Origin: an uncultured Roseburia sp.
GTDB taxonomy: Bacteria; Bacillota; Clostridia; Lachnospirales; Lachnospiraceae
Assembly (NCBI GenBank): GCA_947174805.1
Contig: CAMWKH010000015.1
Location: 1 to 63,269 of the forward strand
DNA: 63,269 nucleotides
Reading direction: 5' to 3'
Each line of letters starts with the position of its first letter. Position 1 is the stretch's first letter. This document shows positions 17,913 through 27,045 of this stretch, piece by piece. The position numbers were made by a program, and so were the translations under genes. The notes under the pieces are model-generated. The model saw nothing but the letters and a program-made list of their open reading frames with translations. It made no database searches and was not told the origin of the DNA.

Positions 17913-17945
17913 GGCAAGTTTCCAGGCAGAAACTTGCCTTTTTTA
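17913..17945 (+). terminator. Terminator after the DUF6033-like gene
   Basis: A perfect 10-bp stem, GGCAAGTTTC with GAAACTTGCC around a 6-nt loop, is followed directly by six T. Confidence 0.92.
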
Positions 17946-17959
17946 TATAGGATTTTCTG

Positions 17960-17988
17960 TTTACACATGGGAAGTATATGGGTATAAT
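17960..17988 (+). promoter_or_regulatory. Promoter for the Memo-AMMECR1 gene
   Basis: TTTACA at 17960-17965, 17 nt, then TATAAT at 17983-17988, which is 32 nt before the coding start. Confidence 0.7.
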
Positions 17989-18020
17989 TCATAGTATATA
18001 ACACTTATCAGGAGGTTTTT

Positions 18021-19406
18021 ATGGGAATTACAGCCGCATATATGGTTCCCCATCCCCCCTTAATTGTACCAGAGGTGGGAAGAGGAGAAGAAAAAAAGAT
18101 ACAAAATACAGTAGACGCCTATCACGAATTGGGGAGAAGGATTGGGGAAGAAGAGCCGGAGACCATTGTACTGATTTCTCCTCATCAGACGATGTATGCA
18201 GATTACTTTCACATCTCACCGGGACAGGGTGCCATGGGAGATTTTTCCCGGTTCGGTGCGGCACAGGAGCACATGGAGGTTTCCTACGATACAGAGTTTG
18301 TCAAACAGTTGTCAGGGCTGGCGGAAGAGAACAATTTTCCCGCCGGGACTTTAGGGGAAAAGGAGATAGATTTAGACCACGGAACCATGGTTCCCCTCTA
18401 TTTTGTAAATAAATACTGGAAAAATTACCGCCTGGTGCGCATAGGCCTTTCCGGGCTTCCCTTTGTAAACCACTACGAGCTGGGAATGTTCATCAGTGAG
18501 ACGGCGGAGGCGTTAGGGAGAAAGGCAGTGCTGATTGCCAGCGGGGATTTATCCCACTGTTTGAAAGAGGACGGGCCTTACGGGTTCAGAAAAGAAGGGC
18601 CAAAGTATGATAAAGCTATTATGGACATTATGGGCGGGGGAAATTTTTTGCATTTGCTAGATTTTAGTGAGGACTTTTGTGCCGCTGCCGGGGAGTGCGG
18701 ACACCGCTCCTTTGTGATTTTGGCAGGGGCGTTGGATAAAAGGGCGGTAAAGTCCCAGAGTCTTTCCTATGAGGGGCCTTTCGGGGTGGGGTACGGCATC
18801 TGTTCCTACGAAGTGTTAGGGGAGGAAGCATCCAGGAATTTTATGGAACAGTATGTACAGTCCCAGCGGAAGAAATTAGCTGCCATAAAGGAGGGGGAGG
18901 ACTCATACGTCTGCCTTGCAAGAAATACTGTGGAAGAGTATGTGCTTACCGGAAAAAAGCCAGCCGTGCCCCAAGGGCTTTTGGAAGAAATGTACGGCAC
19001 AAAGGCAGGTGTATTTGTGTCAATAAAAAAACAGGGCAGGCTCAGGGGATGCATTGGGACAATCCAAAGTGTTTACGGCTCTGTGGCCCAGGAGATTATA
19101 GAAAATGCAGTGAGTGCTGCGTCAAAGGATCCCAGATTTCACCCAATAACGCCGGAGGAGTTAGAATATCTCACCATCACCGTGGATGTGCTGGGGGAGA
19201 CAGAGCAGATTGATTCCCCCGGAGAGCTGGATGTGGAACGGTATGGGGTCATTGTGACAAAAGGAGGAAAGAGAGGACTGCTGTTGCCCAATCTGGAAGG
19301 GGTGGATTCAGTGGAAGAGCAGATTGCCATTGCAAAACAAAAAGCCGGTATCCCTTTAGAGGAGGAGGTTTTTCTGGAAAGGTTTGAGGTGGTGCGTCAT
19401 TTTTAA
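18021..19406 (+). CDS. Memo-AMMECR1 fusion (AmmeMemoRadiSam system proteins B and A)
   Basis: This 461-residue fusion begins with a Memo/class III extradiol dioxygenase-like domain (about 1-270): PHPPLIVPEVG, ISPHQTMYADYFHI, DLDHGTMVPLYFV and ASGDLSHCLKEDGPYG, whose His residues would form a metal site. The C-terminal ~170 residues are an AMMECR1 domain with GVFVSIKKQGRLRGCIGTIQ and the closing LERFEVVRHF. In many prokaryotes these two proteins occur with a radical SAM enzyme as the AmmeMemoRadiSam set of unknown function. Here both partners are one chain and no radical SAM gene is adjacent. GGAGG precedes ATG 18021. Confidence 0.9.
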   Translation: MGITAAYMVPHPPLIVPEVGRGEEKKIQNTVDAYHELGRRIGEEEPETIVLISPHQTMYADYFHISPGQGAMGDFSRFGAAQEHMEVSYDTEFVKQLSGLAEENNFPAGTLGEKEIDLDHGTMVPLYFVNKYWKNYRLVRIGLSGLPFVNHYELGMFISETAEALGRKAVLIASGDLSHCLKEDGPYGFRKEGPKYDKAIMDIMGGGNFLHLLDFSEDFCAAAGECGHRSFVILAGALDKRAVKSQSLSYEGPFGVGYGICSYEVLGEEASRNFMEQYVQSQRKKLAAIKEGEDSYVCLARNTVEEYVLTGKKPAVPQGLLEEMYGTKAGVFVSIKKQGRLRGCIGTIQSVYGSVAQEIIENAVSAASKDPRFHPITPEELEYLTITVDVLGETEQIDSPGELDVERYGVIVTKGGKRGLLLPNLEGVDSVEEQIAIAKQKAGIPLEEEVFLERFEVVRHF

Positions 19407-19533
19407 AAGTGAGAAAGGTTTATGACGTGAATGTTCTGGAAAAAATCATGGATTACCATAAAAAGAAAGGGAGCGTCTGCTGGTATGCATGAAACGGTGT
19501 GCCGGCTTAAAAACAAAAGAAAGAAGGATAAAA

Positions 19534-20382
19534 ATGAGAAGAAAAATTGAAGTGAAAGTGGAAAAACCCCAGTATTCCGTCATTACGGGAATTACGTTTG
19601 CCCAGGTGGACAACTGGTTCGGGCACACAAGAAAAGATTTAAAAATGGACATTATTTATCCTGAGGATCCCACAAAAGAGTATCCCTGTATCCTTTGGAT
19701 CTGCGGGGGAGCCTGGCGCACCATGGACAGGTCTGCCCATCTGGCCTATTTATCGGGGCTTGCCATGGAGGGATTTGTGGTGGCAAGCGCAGAGTACCGC
19801 ACCACGAATGAAGTGTGTTATCCTATGCCTCTCCAGGACGTGAAAGCGGGAATCCGGTATTTAAAAGCCCATGCCGGCCGATATCATATAGATAAAAGCA
19901 GGGTGGGGGTTATGGGGGAGTCCGCCGGGGGGCATCTCGCCGCAATGGCAGCCCTTTGTAACGCACCTGCCTATGACGTGGGAGCATTCCTGGAGGATAC
20001 AAGCACCGTGCAGGCAGCCGTTACCTGGTATCCACCGGCAGATGTGACAAAGATAGAATATCCCACGGAGGAAATGGCGGCAGTTTCCATGGAATCCCTT
20101 CTTCTGGGGAAAAATACCATGACCTACAGAGAGGAGGCGGAGAAAATGTGTCCGGTGTATTATGTGACAAGAGAAGCCCCGCCCTTTTTGATCATCCATG
20201 GAGATAAGGACCATACGGTGCCCTTTTCCCAGGGGGAAGCGCTGTATGAAAAATTAGAGCAGGAGGGATGTGACGTGACATTGTTGGAGATAAAGGATGC
20301 AGACCATGCGGATATCCGATTTTTCCAAAAAGAAGTGTGGCAGTGCATTCTTTGCTTTTTTAAAGATAAACTGGTGAGATAA
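19534..20382 (+). CDS. Alpha/beta-hydrolase, BD-FAE/esterase-lipase class
   Basis: The start is ATG 19534 (MRRKIEVKVE), 7 nt after AGAAGGA, giving 282 residues. Oxyanion-hole motif CGGAW is at 57-61 (the usual HGG has Cys instead of His). The nucleophile elbow GESAG places Ser130, PPFLIIHGDKDHTVPF places the catalytic Asp, and DADHAD the His. A serine hydrolase acting on a short-chain ester, possibly a sugar ester, is likely. No signal peptide is seen. Its TAA overlaps the next ATG, so the following unknown gene is translationally coupled. No terminator is visible between it and the Memo-AMMECR1 gene 127 nt upstream. Confidence 0.85.
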   Translation: MRRKIEVKVEKPQYSVITGITFAQVDNWFGHTRKDLKMDIIYPEDPTKEYPCILWICGGAWRTMDRSAHLAYLSGLAMEGFVVASAEYRTTNEVCYPMPLQDVKAGIRYLKAHAGRYHIDKSRVGVMGESAGGHLAAMAALCNAPAYDVGAFLEDTSTVQAAVTWYPPADVTKIEYPTEEMAAVSMESLLLGKNTMTYREEAEKMCPVYYVTREAPPFLIIHGDKDHTVPFSQGEALYEKLEQEGCDVTLLEIKDADHADIRFFQKEVWQCILCFFKDKLVR

Positions 20383-20912
20383 TGCCGGAGGAATATTTTA
20401 AAAATGCCCTGAAAAATTTTTCCCAGGATATGGCAAACGGAGGAGCCATCCGGCACCTATGGAACCGGGGGTATTCTATAAGGCAGATTATGGAACACCT
20501 TGACTTTCCGGCAAACTATGAGCGGGTGCAGAACGTGGTGTGGGAGCATCTCATTGCCCGGGGGGTGATACGCCTGACCAAACCGGAGCCCGGGGAGGGG
20601 CAGGAACAGGTATCTTATGTGAAAGAGTATGACAGGTATGGCAGAACCAGTTTTCGCAGGGTGACCCAGGGAATCCTCCAGGAGGAAATGGAATATGTTC
20701 CCTGTGATATCGGCCTGGTAATGCACAGGGACAGGGCACTGTACGATAAAATCCTTGCCTGCCTGAAGGAGAGGCAGAGGGAATACGCTGCCGATATCCC
20801 CTGGAAAAGAATGCGCATCTACCATAAACGGGACGAGAATATAGAAGGGATTATGAAGACGCTGAAGGGCACAGATTTTTTTACAGCCTTTTTTCCGGGG
20901 GATGGTCCTTAG
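20382..20912 (+). CDS. Conserved hypothetical protein, possible helix-turn-helix N-terminus
   Basis: The 176-residue hydrophilic protein has no signal or membrane segment. I do not recognise a named family. Residues ~20-65 (GGAIRHLWNRGYSIRQIMEHLDFPANYERVQNVVWEHLIARGVI) read like a winged-helix or helix-turn-helix unit. A basic, Arg/Tyr-rich stretch (YVKEYDRYGRTSFRRVT) and a C-terminal segment ending TDFFTAFFPGDGP follow. The start overlaps the esterase stop (TAATG), so the pair forms an operon. A role as regulator of, or partner to, the esterase is only a guess. Confidence 0.7.
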   Translation: MPEEYFKNALKNFSQDMANGGAIRHLWNRGYSIRQIMEHLDFPANYERVQNVVWEHLIARGVIRLTKPEPGEGQEQVSYVKEYDRYGRTSFRRVTQGILQEEMEYVPCDIGLVMHRDRALYDKILACLKERQREYAADIPWKRMRIYHKRDENIEGIMKTLKGTDFFTAFFPGDGP

Positions 20913-20980
20913 CCATTTCCCAGGTTTTGGGGAAGAAAAATAAAAAAAAGTGAAAATTTTAACAAAGTACAGGTTAAGAC

Positions 20981-21009
20981 TTGTAATTTGGGAAAAAATT
21001 GGTTAAAAT
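20981..21009 (+). promoter_or_regulatory. Promoter of the glycolytic gene gap
   Basis: TTGTAA (20981-20986), 17 nt, TAAAAT (21004-21009), 66 nt upstream of the gap start. Confidence 0.6.
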
Positions 21010-21018
21010 ATAGACAGG

Positions 21019-21036
21019 TTGGGCAAGCTTGCTCAA
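21019..21036 (+). promoter_or_regulatory. Palindrome in the gap leader, operator or stabilising hairpin
   Basis: TTGGGCAAGCTTGCTCAA is an 18-bp inverted repeat with one mismatched pair, just downstream of the -10. It could be a repressor operator at the transcription start, or a 5' hairpin that stabilises the mRNA. Confidence 0.5.
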
Positions 21037-21074
21037 ATATAAACTTACTTTAAAATTTTTAGGAGGAATTAAGA

Positions 21075-22076
21075 ATGGCAGTAAGAGTAGCAATCAATGG
21101 TTTTGGCCGTATCGGCCGTCTTGCATTCAGACAGATGTTCGGTGCAGAAGGATATGAAGTAGTAGCAATCAATGATTTGACAAGCCCCAAAATGTTGGCA
21201 CACTTGTTAAAATATGATTCTTCTCAGGGTAAATATGCTTTGGCTGACAAAGTATCTGCAGGGGAGGATTCTATTACAGTTGACGGAAAAGAAATCAAAA
21301 TCTACGCTTTCCCGGATGCAAACAACTGCCCATGGGGTGAATTAAAAGTTGACGTTGTATTAGAGTGTTCTGGATTCTACACTAGCAAAGAGAAAGCTCA
21401 GGCTCATATCAATGCAGGTGCCAGAAAAGTTGTTATCTCTGCTCCAGCAGGAAACGACCTTCCTACTATCGTATACAATGTAAACCATACTACATTAAAA
21501 CCGGAAGATACTATTATCTCCGCAGCTTCCTGTACCACAAACTGCTTGGCTCCAATGGCAAAAGCATTAAATGACTTAGCAGGAATCAAATCCGGTATCA
21601 TGAGCACCATTCACTCTTACACAGGTGACCAGATGACTCTTGACGGACCACAGAGAAAAGGCGATTTGAGAAGATCCCGTGCAGCAGCTGTAAATATCGT
21701 TCCAAACAGCACAGGAGCTGCAAAGGCAATCGGGCTTGTTATTCCGGAATTAAACGGAAAATTAATCGGTTCCGCACAGCGTGTTCCCTGCCCGACAGGT
21801 TCCACAACTATCTTAGTTGCAACTGTTGAGAAATCTGTTACAAAAGAGCAGATTAACGATTTCATGAAGAAAGCAGCTACAGAGTCCTTCGCATACAATG
21901 AGGAGGAGATTGTATCTTCTGATATCATCGGAAGCACAGCAGGATCTATCTTTGATGCAACACAGACTATGGTAGGCGAGGACAACTTAGTACAGGTTGT
22001 TTCCTGGTATGACAATGAGAACAGCTATACTTCTCAGATGGTTCGTACAATCAAATACTTCTCTGAGTTATCATAG
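21075..22076 (+). CDS. gap: Glyceraldehyde-3-phosphate dehydrogenase, type I
   Basis: The 333-residue enzyme oxidises glyceraldehyde 3-phosphate with NAD and phosphate to 1,3-bisphosphoglycerate. The NAD fold GFGRIGR is at 9-15, D34 in AINDLT favours NAD over NADP, and the catalytic C153 lies in ASCTTNC. The full length is normal. Codon use is more restricted (frequent AAA, GCA, TTA, GGA) than in neighbouring genes, as expected for a highly expressed glycolytic gene. AGGAGGAATTAAG precedes the ATG. It is followed by pgk and tpiA, separated from them by a terminator that may set different expression levels. Confidence 0.98.
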   Translation: MAVRVAINGFGRIGRLAFRQMFGAEGYEVVAINDLTSPKMLAHLLKYDSSQGKYALADKVSAGEDSITVDGKEIKIYAFPDANNCPWGELKVDVVLECSGFYTSKEKAQAHINAGARKVVISAPAGNDLPTIVYNVNHTTLKPEDTIISAASCTTNCLAPMAKALNDLAGIKSGIMSTIHSYTGDQMTLDGPQRKGDLRRSRAAAVNIVPNSTGAAKAIGLVIPELNGKLIGSAQRVPCPTGSTTILVATVEKSVTKEQINDFMKKAATESFAYNEEEIVSSDIIGSTAGSIFDATQTMVGEDNLVQVVSWYDNENSYTSQMVRTIKYFSELS

Positions 22077-22138
22077 GCAGGCATGGAACACGGAATGGAT
22101 CTGGGCCTGTGGCGCTGGAAGAATTTTGTGTGAAAGCC

Positions 22139-22163
22139 GTTCTGCGAGCGCAGCGAGCAGAAC
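22139..22163. repeat. Inverted repeat in the gap-pgk spacer
   Basis: GTTCTGC and GCAGAAC flank GAGCGCAGCGA, so the 25-nt element forms a hairpin with internal GAGC/GCGAGC repeats. It sits in a 145-nt non-coding stretch that is not explained by a gene. It resembles short dispersed palindromic elements. Confidence 0.5.
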
Positions 22164-22221
22164 TACATTATCATACTGAGCGGCAGATCTAACTGGCGCA
22201 CAGTGTAAATCTGACTCATAA

Positions 22222-22253
22222 GGGTCCGGTCTGTTGGGGCCGGACCCTTTTTT
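22222..22253 (+). terminator. Terminator between gap and pgk
   Basis: A 10-bp GC-rich stem (GGGTCCGGTC with GGCCGGACCC, one G-T pair) is followed by six T. It lies only 27 nt before pgk, with no obvious new promoter after it, so pgk expression probably depends on read-through. Confidence 0.88.
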
Positions 22254-22279
22254 CATCAAATATTAAGGAGGATATACCC

Positions 22280-23488
22280 ATGTCTTTGAACAAAAAATCC
22301 GTAGATGACATCAATGTTGCAGGAAAGAGAGTTCTTTGCAGATGCGATTTTAACGTACCCTTAAAAGAGGGAAAAATCACAGACGAGAACCGTCTGGTGG
22401 CAGCGCTTCCCACCATTAAGAAATTAATTAAGGACGGAGGAAAAGTGATTCTCTGTTCCCATCTGGGCAAACCAAAAGGAGAACCAAAGCCGGAATTGTC
22501 TTTGGCACCTGTGGCAGCAAGATTGACAGAGCTTTTGGGCCAGGAAGTAAAATTTGCAGCAGATCCGGAAGTCGTAGGCCCCAATGCAAAAGCGGCAGTG
22601 GAAGCTATGAAAGACGGGGAAGTTATTTTGCTTGAAAATACCCGTTACAGAGCAGAGGAGACCAAGAACGGAGAGGCATTTTCCAAAGACCTGGCATCTC
22701 TCTGTGATGTATTTGTAAATGATGCTTTCGGTACAGCCCACAGGGCGCACTGCTCCAACGTAGGTGTTGCAGGGCTGGTGGACACAGCAGTTGTGGGATA
22801 TTTAATGCAGAAAGAAATTGATTTCTTAGGCAATGCAGTGGAAAATCCCGTAAGGCCTTTTGTTGCAATTTTAGGAGGCGCAAAAGTAGCGGACAAATTA
22901 AACGTAATCTCCAACTTACTGGAGAAATGCGATACCTTAATTATCGGCGGCGGTATGGCATATACATTCTTAAAAGCACAGGGATATGAGATTGGAAAAT
23001 CATTACTGGATGATACCAAGATTGATTACTGTAAAGAGATGATAGCAAAAGCAGAAAAGCTGGGCAAGAAATTACTTCTCCCGGTAGATTCTGTAACAGT
23101 TGCAGGATTCCCCAACCCAATCGATGCACCTGTTGAAACCATAACTTATGATGTGGCAGATATGGCTGCAGACCGAGAGGGATGCGATATCGGGCCTAAG
23201 ACAGCGGAAATGTACGCAGAGGCAGTGAAATCTGCAAAGACAGTTGTGTGGAACGGACCGATGGGCGTATTTGAGAACCCAACCCTTGCAAAGGGAACCA
23301 TCGCAGTGGCTGAGGCCCTGGCAGAGACAGATGCCACCACAATTATCGGAGGCGGCGATTCCGCAGCAGCAGTAAATCAGTTGGGATTTGGAGATAAGAT
23401 GAGCCACATTTCCACAGGCGGCGGCGCTTCCTTAGAGTTCTTAGAGGGAAAAGAACTGCCGGGCGTGGCTGCAGCTAATGACAAATAG
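22280..23488 (+). CDS. pgk: Phosphoglycerate kinase
   Basis: The 402-residue protein transfers phosphate from 1,3-bisphosphoglycerate to ADP. Visible motifs are [71 protein letters not shown] and the C-terminal GGGDSAAAV with [13 protein letters not shown]. Length is typical. Shine-Dalgarno AAGGAGG precedes the ATG. tpiA follows 14 nt downstream in the same operon. Confidence 0.98.
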   Translation: MSLNKKSVDDINVAGKRVLCRCDFNVPLKEGKITDENRLVAALPTIKKLIKDGGKVILCSHLGKPKGEPKPELSLAPVAARLTELLGQEVKFAADPEVVGPNAKAAVEAMKDGEVILLENTRYRAEETKNGEAFSKDLASLCDVFVNDAFGTAHRAHCSNVGVAGLVDTAVVGYLMQKEIDFLGNAVENPVRPFVAILGGAKVADKLNVISNLLEKCDTLIIGGGMAYTFLKAQGYEIGKSLLDDTKIDYCKEMIAKAEKLGKKLLLPVDSVTVAGFPNPIDAPVETITYDVADMAADREGCDIGPKTAEMYAEAVKSAKTVVWNGPMGVFENPTLAKGTIAVAEALAETDATTIIGGGDSAAAVNQLGFGDKMSHISTGGGASLEFLEGKELPGVAAANDK

Positions 23489-23502
23489 GAAGGAGAATAG
23501 AA

Positions 23503-24252
23503 ATGGCAAGAAAGAAAATTATTGCTGGAAACTGGAAAATGAATAAAACTCCCAGCGAGGCAGTTGCCCTTGTAAAAGAGCTGACACCTTTAGTAAAGAA
23601 TGATGAAGTTGACGTGGTATTCTGTGTTCCGGCAATCGATATTATTCCGGCTATGGAAGCTGCCAAGGGAACGAATATTCAGATTGGCGCTGAGAATATG
23701 TACTTTGAGGAGAGCGGAGCATATACAGGAGAGGTTTCTCCCGCCATGCTTACCGATGCAGGAGTAAAATATGTTGTTATCGGCCACTCTGAGAGAAGAG
23801 AATATTTTGCAGAGACAGACGAGACAGTAAATAAAAAAGTATTAAAGGCTTTTGAGCACGGCATTACACCTATTATCTGCTGCGGCGAGTCTTTAACCCA
23901 GAGAAAACAGGGCATTTACATTGACTGGATTCGTATGCAGATTAAGATTGCATTCCAGAATGTGACGGCAGACCAGGCAAAGACTGCAGTGATTGCATAC
24001 GAGCCAATCTGGGCTATCGGAACAGGGGAGACGGCAACCTCAGACCAGGCGGAAGAGGTTTGCGCGGCAATCCGTAACTGTATCAAAGAGGTTTATGATG
24101 ATGCAACAGCAGAGTCTATCCGTATCCAGTACGGCGGCTCTGTTAATGCAGGAAATGCGGCAGAACTCTTTGCAAAACCGGATATCGACGGCGGTTTGGT
24201 GGGAGGAGCTTCCCTGAAACCGGATTTTGGAAAGATTGTTAATTACAAATAA
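23503..24252 (+). CDS. tpiA: Triosephosphate isomerase
   Basis: The 249-residue TIM barrel interconverts dihydroxyacetone phosphate and glyceraldehyde 3-phosphate. Visible residues are the Asn-Lys pair in GNWKMNKT, the catalytic His in IGHSERRE, the catalytic Glu in [10 protein letters not shown] and the phosphate-binding YGGSVNAGN and [10 protein letters not shown]. The AGGAG site and short spacing indicate co-transcription with pgk. Confidence 0.98.
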   Translation: MARKKIIAGNWKMNKTPSEAVALVKELTPLVKNDEVDVVFCVPAIDIIPAMEAAKGTNIQIGAENMYFEESGAYTGEVSPAMLTDAGVKYVVIGHSERREYFAETDETVNKKVLKAFEHGITPIICCGESLTQRKQGIYIDWIRMQIKIAFQNVTADQAKTAVIAYEPIWAIGTGETATSDQAEEVCAAIRNCIKEVYDDATAESIRIQYGGSVNAGNAAELFAKPDIDGGLVGGASLKPDFGKIVNYK

Positions 24253-24294
24253 TATGATTTTTACCAAAATGTCATAGAAAAAATGCAGTTAATA

Positions 24295-24331
24295 GGGGGA
24301 TCAAGGGAAAATTTTCCTTTGATACCCCTTT
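24295..24331 (+). terminator. Terminator after tpiA
   Basis: GGGGGATCAAGGGAAAA pairs imperfectly with TTTTCCTTTGATACCCC and is followed by TTTCT. The stem is long but the U-tract is short. Confidence 0.65.
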
Positions 24332-24385
24332 CTGGTTGTGGATAAATATACAGCACAGAAAAGAGGTTTTGGAGGATATAGAAAT

Positions 24386-24541
24386 ATGGATTTAAATGAA
24401 TTTAAGGACAGGCTGTTTGATGTGATGAATGATGCGGACAGCCTGCCTATACAGGATTTGGTTTTTGAGGATAGGGAGGATTTGATTCATATTAACCTTG
24501 AAGATGGGAGCAGATTTACGGTTCATGTTATGGAACTTTGA
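24386..24541 (+). CDS. Small acidic hypothetical protein, 51 residues
   Basis: The start is placed at ATG 24386 (MDLNEFKDRLFDV), 10 nt after GGAGG. The acidic soluble protein (MNDADSLPIQDLVFEDREDLIHINLEDGSRFTVHVMEL) has a helix-then-two-strand pattern. No family is recognised. It lies between the tpiA terminator and an XRE regulator, with about 150 nt before the latter. Confidence 0.6.
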   Translation: MDLNEFKDRLFDVMNDADSLPIQDLVFEDREDLIHINLEDGSRFTVHVMEL

Positions 24542-24687
24542 ATCAAGGTGTGTGGAAAGGGTTAGTTGTATGATTCGATAAAGAATAACCAAGATATGGT
24601 TAAAAAATAATTTTGGTTGGGTGATTTTTTGTTCTGTAAGTTTTATATCTCTGTTGTTATGATTTGATACATACGGAGGATAAAACT

Positions 24688-25020
24688 ATGGAAAAACAAA
24701 GAAAAGAAGCGAACATCCAGATTGGGAAACGACTTCGGGAGGCGAGAAATAACCTGGGAAGGAATCAGGCGGAATTTGCGGCTGTCTTTGGTGTTTCGGA
24801 GGAACATTATCGGAAATATGAATCCGGTGCGACAGGAGTGTCGGCAGATAAACTTCTGGTTTTGTATACAACGTATGGAATTGACCCTACCTATCTGATT
24901 ACCGGGCAGTGCATAAAAGATTTTGACCTGGACTATTATCTTGCAAATTGCAGCAAGGAGCAGAGAAACAAATTATTTGACAGAATTTTGGCGTATATGT
25001 CAAGACTGGTAAAAATGTAG
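24688..25020 (+). CDS. XRE-family helix-turn-helix regulator
   Basis: The start is ATG 24688, preceded by CGGAGGATAAAACT, giving 110 residues. The N-terminal HTH is clear: IGKRLREARNNLGRNQAEFAAVFGVSEEHYRKYESGATGVSADKLLVLYTTYGIDPTYLITG. The C-terminal ~35 residues (DFDLDYYLANCSKEQRNKLFDRILAYMSRLV) may mediate dimerisation. It lies only 16 nt before the module 2 response regulator, so it is probably part of that operon or its regulator. Confidence 0.88.
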   Translation: MEKQRKEANIQIGKRLREARNNLGRNQAEFAAVFGVSEEHYRKYESGATGVSADKLLVLYTTYGIDPTYLITGQCIKDFDLDYYLANCSKEQRNKLFDRILAYMSRLVKM

Positions 25021-25036
25021 CGGAGGGGGACTCATT

Positions 25037-25723
25037 TTGGAAAAAATTTTGCTTTTGGAGGACGATATCAGCCTTGTGGAAGGCCTTTGCTATTCACTGA
25101 AAAAGAACGGCTTTTGTATTGAGGTGGCAAGGACAGTAACGGAAGCGGAAGGGAAATTGGGAGAGTGGAATGATTTTGACCTTCTTCTTTTTGATGTGAC
25201 TTTGCCGGATGGAAACGGCTTTTTGCTGTGTGAAAAAATTAGGGAGAGGGGAAATATGGTGCCGATTATTTTTCTGACGGCATCGGAGGAGGAAACCAGT
25301 GTCATTCGAGGCTTGGACTGCGGTGGAGATGACTATATTACAAAGCCTTTTAAGCTGGGAGAATTGTGCTCCCGTATCCGGGCGCTTCTTCGGCGCAGCA
25401 AAAGGTCCGGGATAGAGGAAGGTTGTTTAAAGTCCGGGGAACTGTTAGTGAATCTTGGGGAGGGCAGAGTGTGGAAGAAGGGGGAGGCTGTAGAGTTTAC
25501 CGGTGCGGAGTACAGGCTTTTATGTCTGTTTTTAAGCAACAAAGGGAAAATTCTTACAAGGAAAATGATTCTGGATAAACTATGGGACGGCGCAGGAAAT
25601 TATGTGGATGACAATACCCTCTCTGTATATGTGCGGCGGCTTCGGGAGAAACTGGAGGATAATCCCTCTCTCCCCAGGCATCTTATGACAGTGCGGGGAC
25701 TGGGATATCAGTGGAAGGAGTGA
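25037..25723 (+). CDS. OmpR/PhoB-family response regulator (module 2)
   Basis: The 228-residue protein starts at TTG 25037, behind CGGAGGGGG. Its receiver domain has acidic pocket EDD (8-10), phospho-acceptor D53 in LLFDVTLPDGNG and Lys in YITKPF. The C-terminal winged helix carries VDDNTLSVYVRRLREKLE and TVRGLGYQWKE. The stop lies 5 nt before the kinase start. It is the likely binder of the box at 26939-26952. Confidence 0.93.
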   Translation: MEKILLLEDDISLVEGLCYSLKKNGFCIEVARTVTEAEGKLGEWNDFDLLLFDVTLPDGNGFLLCEKIRERGNMVPIIFLTASEEETSVIRGLDCGGDDYITKPFKLGELCSRIRALLRRSKRSGIEEGCLKSGELLVNLGEGRVWKKGEAVEFTGAEYRLLCLFLSNKGKILTRKMILDKLWDGAGNYVDDNTLSVYVRRLREKLEDNPSLPRHLMTVRGLGYQWKE

Positions 25724-25728
25724 GAAAG

Positions 25729-26952
25729 ATGAATTTTTTACAGGAAAAAAATACTCGGCGCTTTTATCTTTTTCTTTTATTTCTTTGCGGGGCCCTTCTC
25801 TGTTTTTTGGTGCTTTTTTGCTTTTTGGGAATGCATTCTTTTCGCAGGGCGTTGACAGGGCGGGAACTGGCCGCATCCTCCTACCTCTTAGAGCAAGGGG
25901 TCTCACCGGAAGCGGCGGCCCTTGCATGGAATCAGACTGAGGTGACAGATGAGGGCAGGGCTTTGGTAGAAAAAATCGGACATGGAGGACATGCCCAGGG
26001 GGAACTTTTGTTTCTGATGAGGCAGGACTTTCTGCCGGTTTTTTTTATGCTTATTTTTGGGGGGATTTTATTTTCTATTATTCTTTTATATCAGACCGGT
26101 TTGTTTTTACAGGGAAGGGAGAACTTGTATGAGGAGGCGGAAAAAGTAGTTGCCGGGTATGCAGACAGGCAGTGGTCGCACCTTCCCAGCGGGGGGACAG
26201 GGGCAGTGTATTTGTTATTTGAACAGGTGGAACAGCTTGCGCTGTCCCTTAAGGCGGAGTGTGACACTGAGCACAGGGCGAAAGAGTTTTTGAAAGATAT
26301 GATATCGGATATTTCCCATCAGTTAAAGACTCCTCTGGCTGCTTTGGAGATGTACATGGAAATATTAGCGGAGGAGCCTGGGCAGGAGGAGACGGTGAAG
26401 TATTTTTCTGAAAAATCCCTTCAGTCCTTGGAGCGAATGGAACAGTTAATTTTATCTCTTCTGAAAATGGCCCGTCTGGACGCCGGGACGATTGTTTTTG
26501 AAAAGCATTTATGTTTTGTGTCGGAGGTGGTGGCACAGGCGGTGGGGGAACTCTCAGAGCGGGGATACCAGGAAGGAAAAGAGATTTTAGTGGAAGGGAA
26601 TCAGGAAGAGACGGTTTTCTGCGATATGGAATGGACGAAAGAGGCGGTGGGAAACCTTGTGAAAAATGCCCTGGACCACACAAAAAGAGGGGATGTGATT
26701 CGGATTTTCTGGCAGTCTTCCCCTGTCATGCTTCGACTTTTTGTGAAAGATACTGGCTGCGGGATTCTGCCGGAGGATATCCATCACATTTTCAAACGGT
26801 TTTACCGCAGTAAAAAATCCAGCGATACCCTGGGGGCAGGGCTTGGGCTTTCTTTGGCAAAAGGGATTGTGGAAGGCCAGGGCGGAAATTTGTCTGTGGA
26901 GAGTGTCCCCGGAGAGGGCACTGTGTTTGGGATTTCCCTTACAAATCTGTAA
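25729..26952 (+). CDS. Sensor histidine kinase (module 2)
   Basis: ATG 25729 (MNFLQEKNTRRF) lies 7 nt after GGAAGGAG, giving 407 residues. Membrane segments at about 12-33 and 102-121 enclose an extracytoplasmic domain of ~68 residues. H197 lies in DISHQLKTPLAALEMY, and the ATPase domain shows NLVKNALDHT, DTGCGI and LGAGLGLSLA. The last bases of the gene are part of the inverted repeat proposed to control the transporter genes. Confidence 0.92.
   Translation: MNFLQEKNTRRFYLFLLFLCGALLCFLVLFCFLGMHSFRRALTGRELAASSYLLEQGVSPEAAALAWNQTEVTDEGRALVEKIGHGGHAQGELLFLMRQDFLPVFFMLIFGGILFSIILLYQTGLFLQGRENLYEEAEKVVAGYADRQWSHLPSGGTGAVYLLFEQVEQLALSLKAECDTEHRAKEFLKDMISDISHQLKTPLAALEMYMEILAEEPGQEETVKYFSEKSLQSLERMEQLILSLLKMARLDAGTIVFEKHLCFVSEVVAQAVGELSERGYQEGKEILVEGNQEETVFCDMEWTKEAVGNLVKNALDHTKRGDVIRIFWQSSPVMLRLFVKDTGCGILPEDIHHIFKRFYRSKKSSDTLGAGLGLSLAKGIVEGQGGNLSVESVPGEGTVFGISLTNL
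26939..26952 (+). promoter_or_regulatory. BceR-type regulator box upstream of transporter 2
   Basis: TTACA-AATC-TGTAA is a perfect inverted repeat with a 4-nt spacer. Its last three bases are the kinase stop codon. It ends 33 nt before TATGCT (26986-26991), the same geometry as at transporters 1 and 3. Confidence 0.65.
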
Positions 26953-26985
26953 GCTGAAATTCACTTTGCCGTAAGGTTTCTGTGC

Positions 26986-26991
26986 TATGCT
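26986..26991 (+). promoter_or_regulatory. -10 element of transporter operon 2
   Basis: TATGCT lies 33 nt after the regulator box, without a recognisable -35. Confidence 0.45.
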
Positions 26992-27045
26992 TTGTCAGGA
27001 AAGAAGATTCACAAAGAGAATAAAAAAGAAAGGCAGGCAGATATT

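Noticed and set aside
19409..19492. A 27-residue open frame (GTG start) between the Memo-AMMECR1 and esterase genes
   Set aside because: It has no proper ribosome-binding site and no recognisable pattern; the spacer reads as ordinary non-coding sequence.
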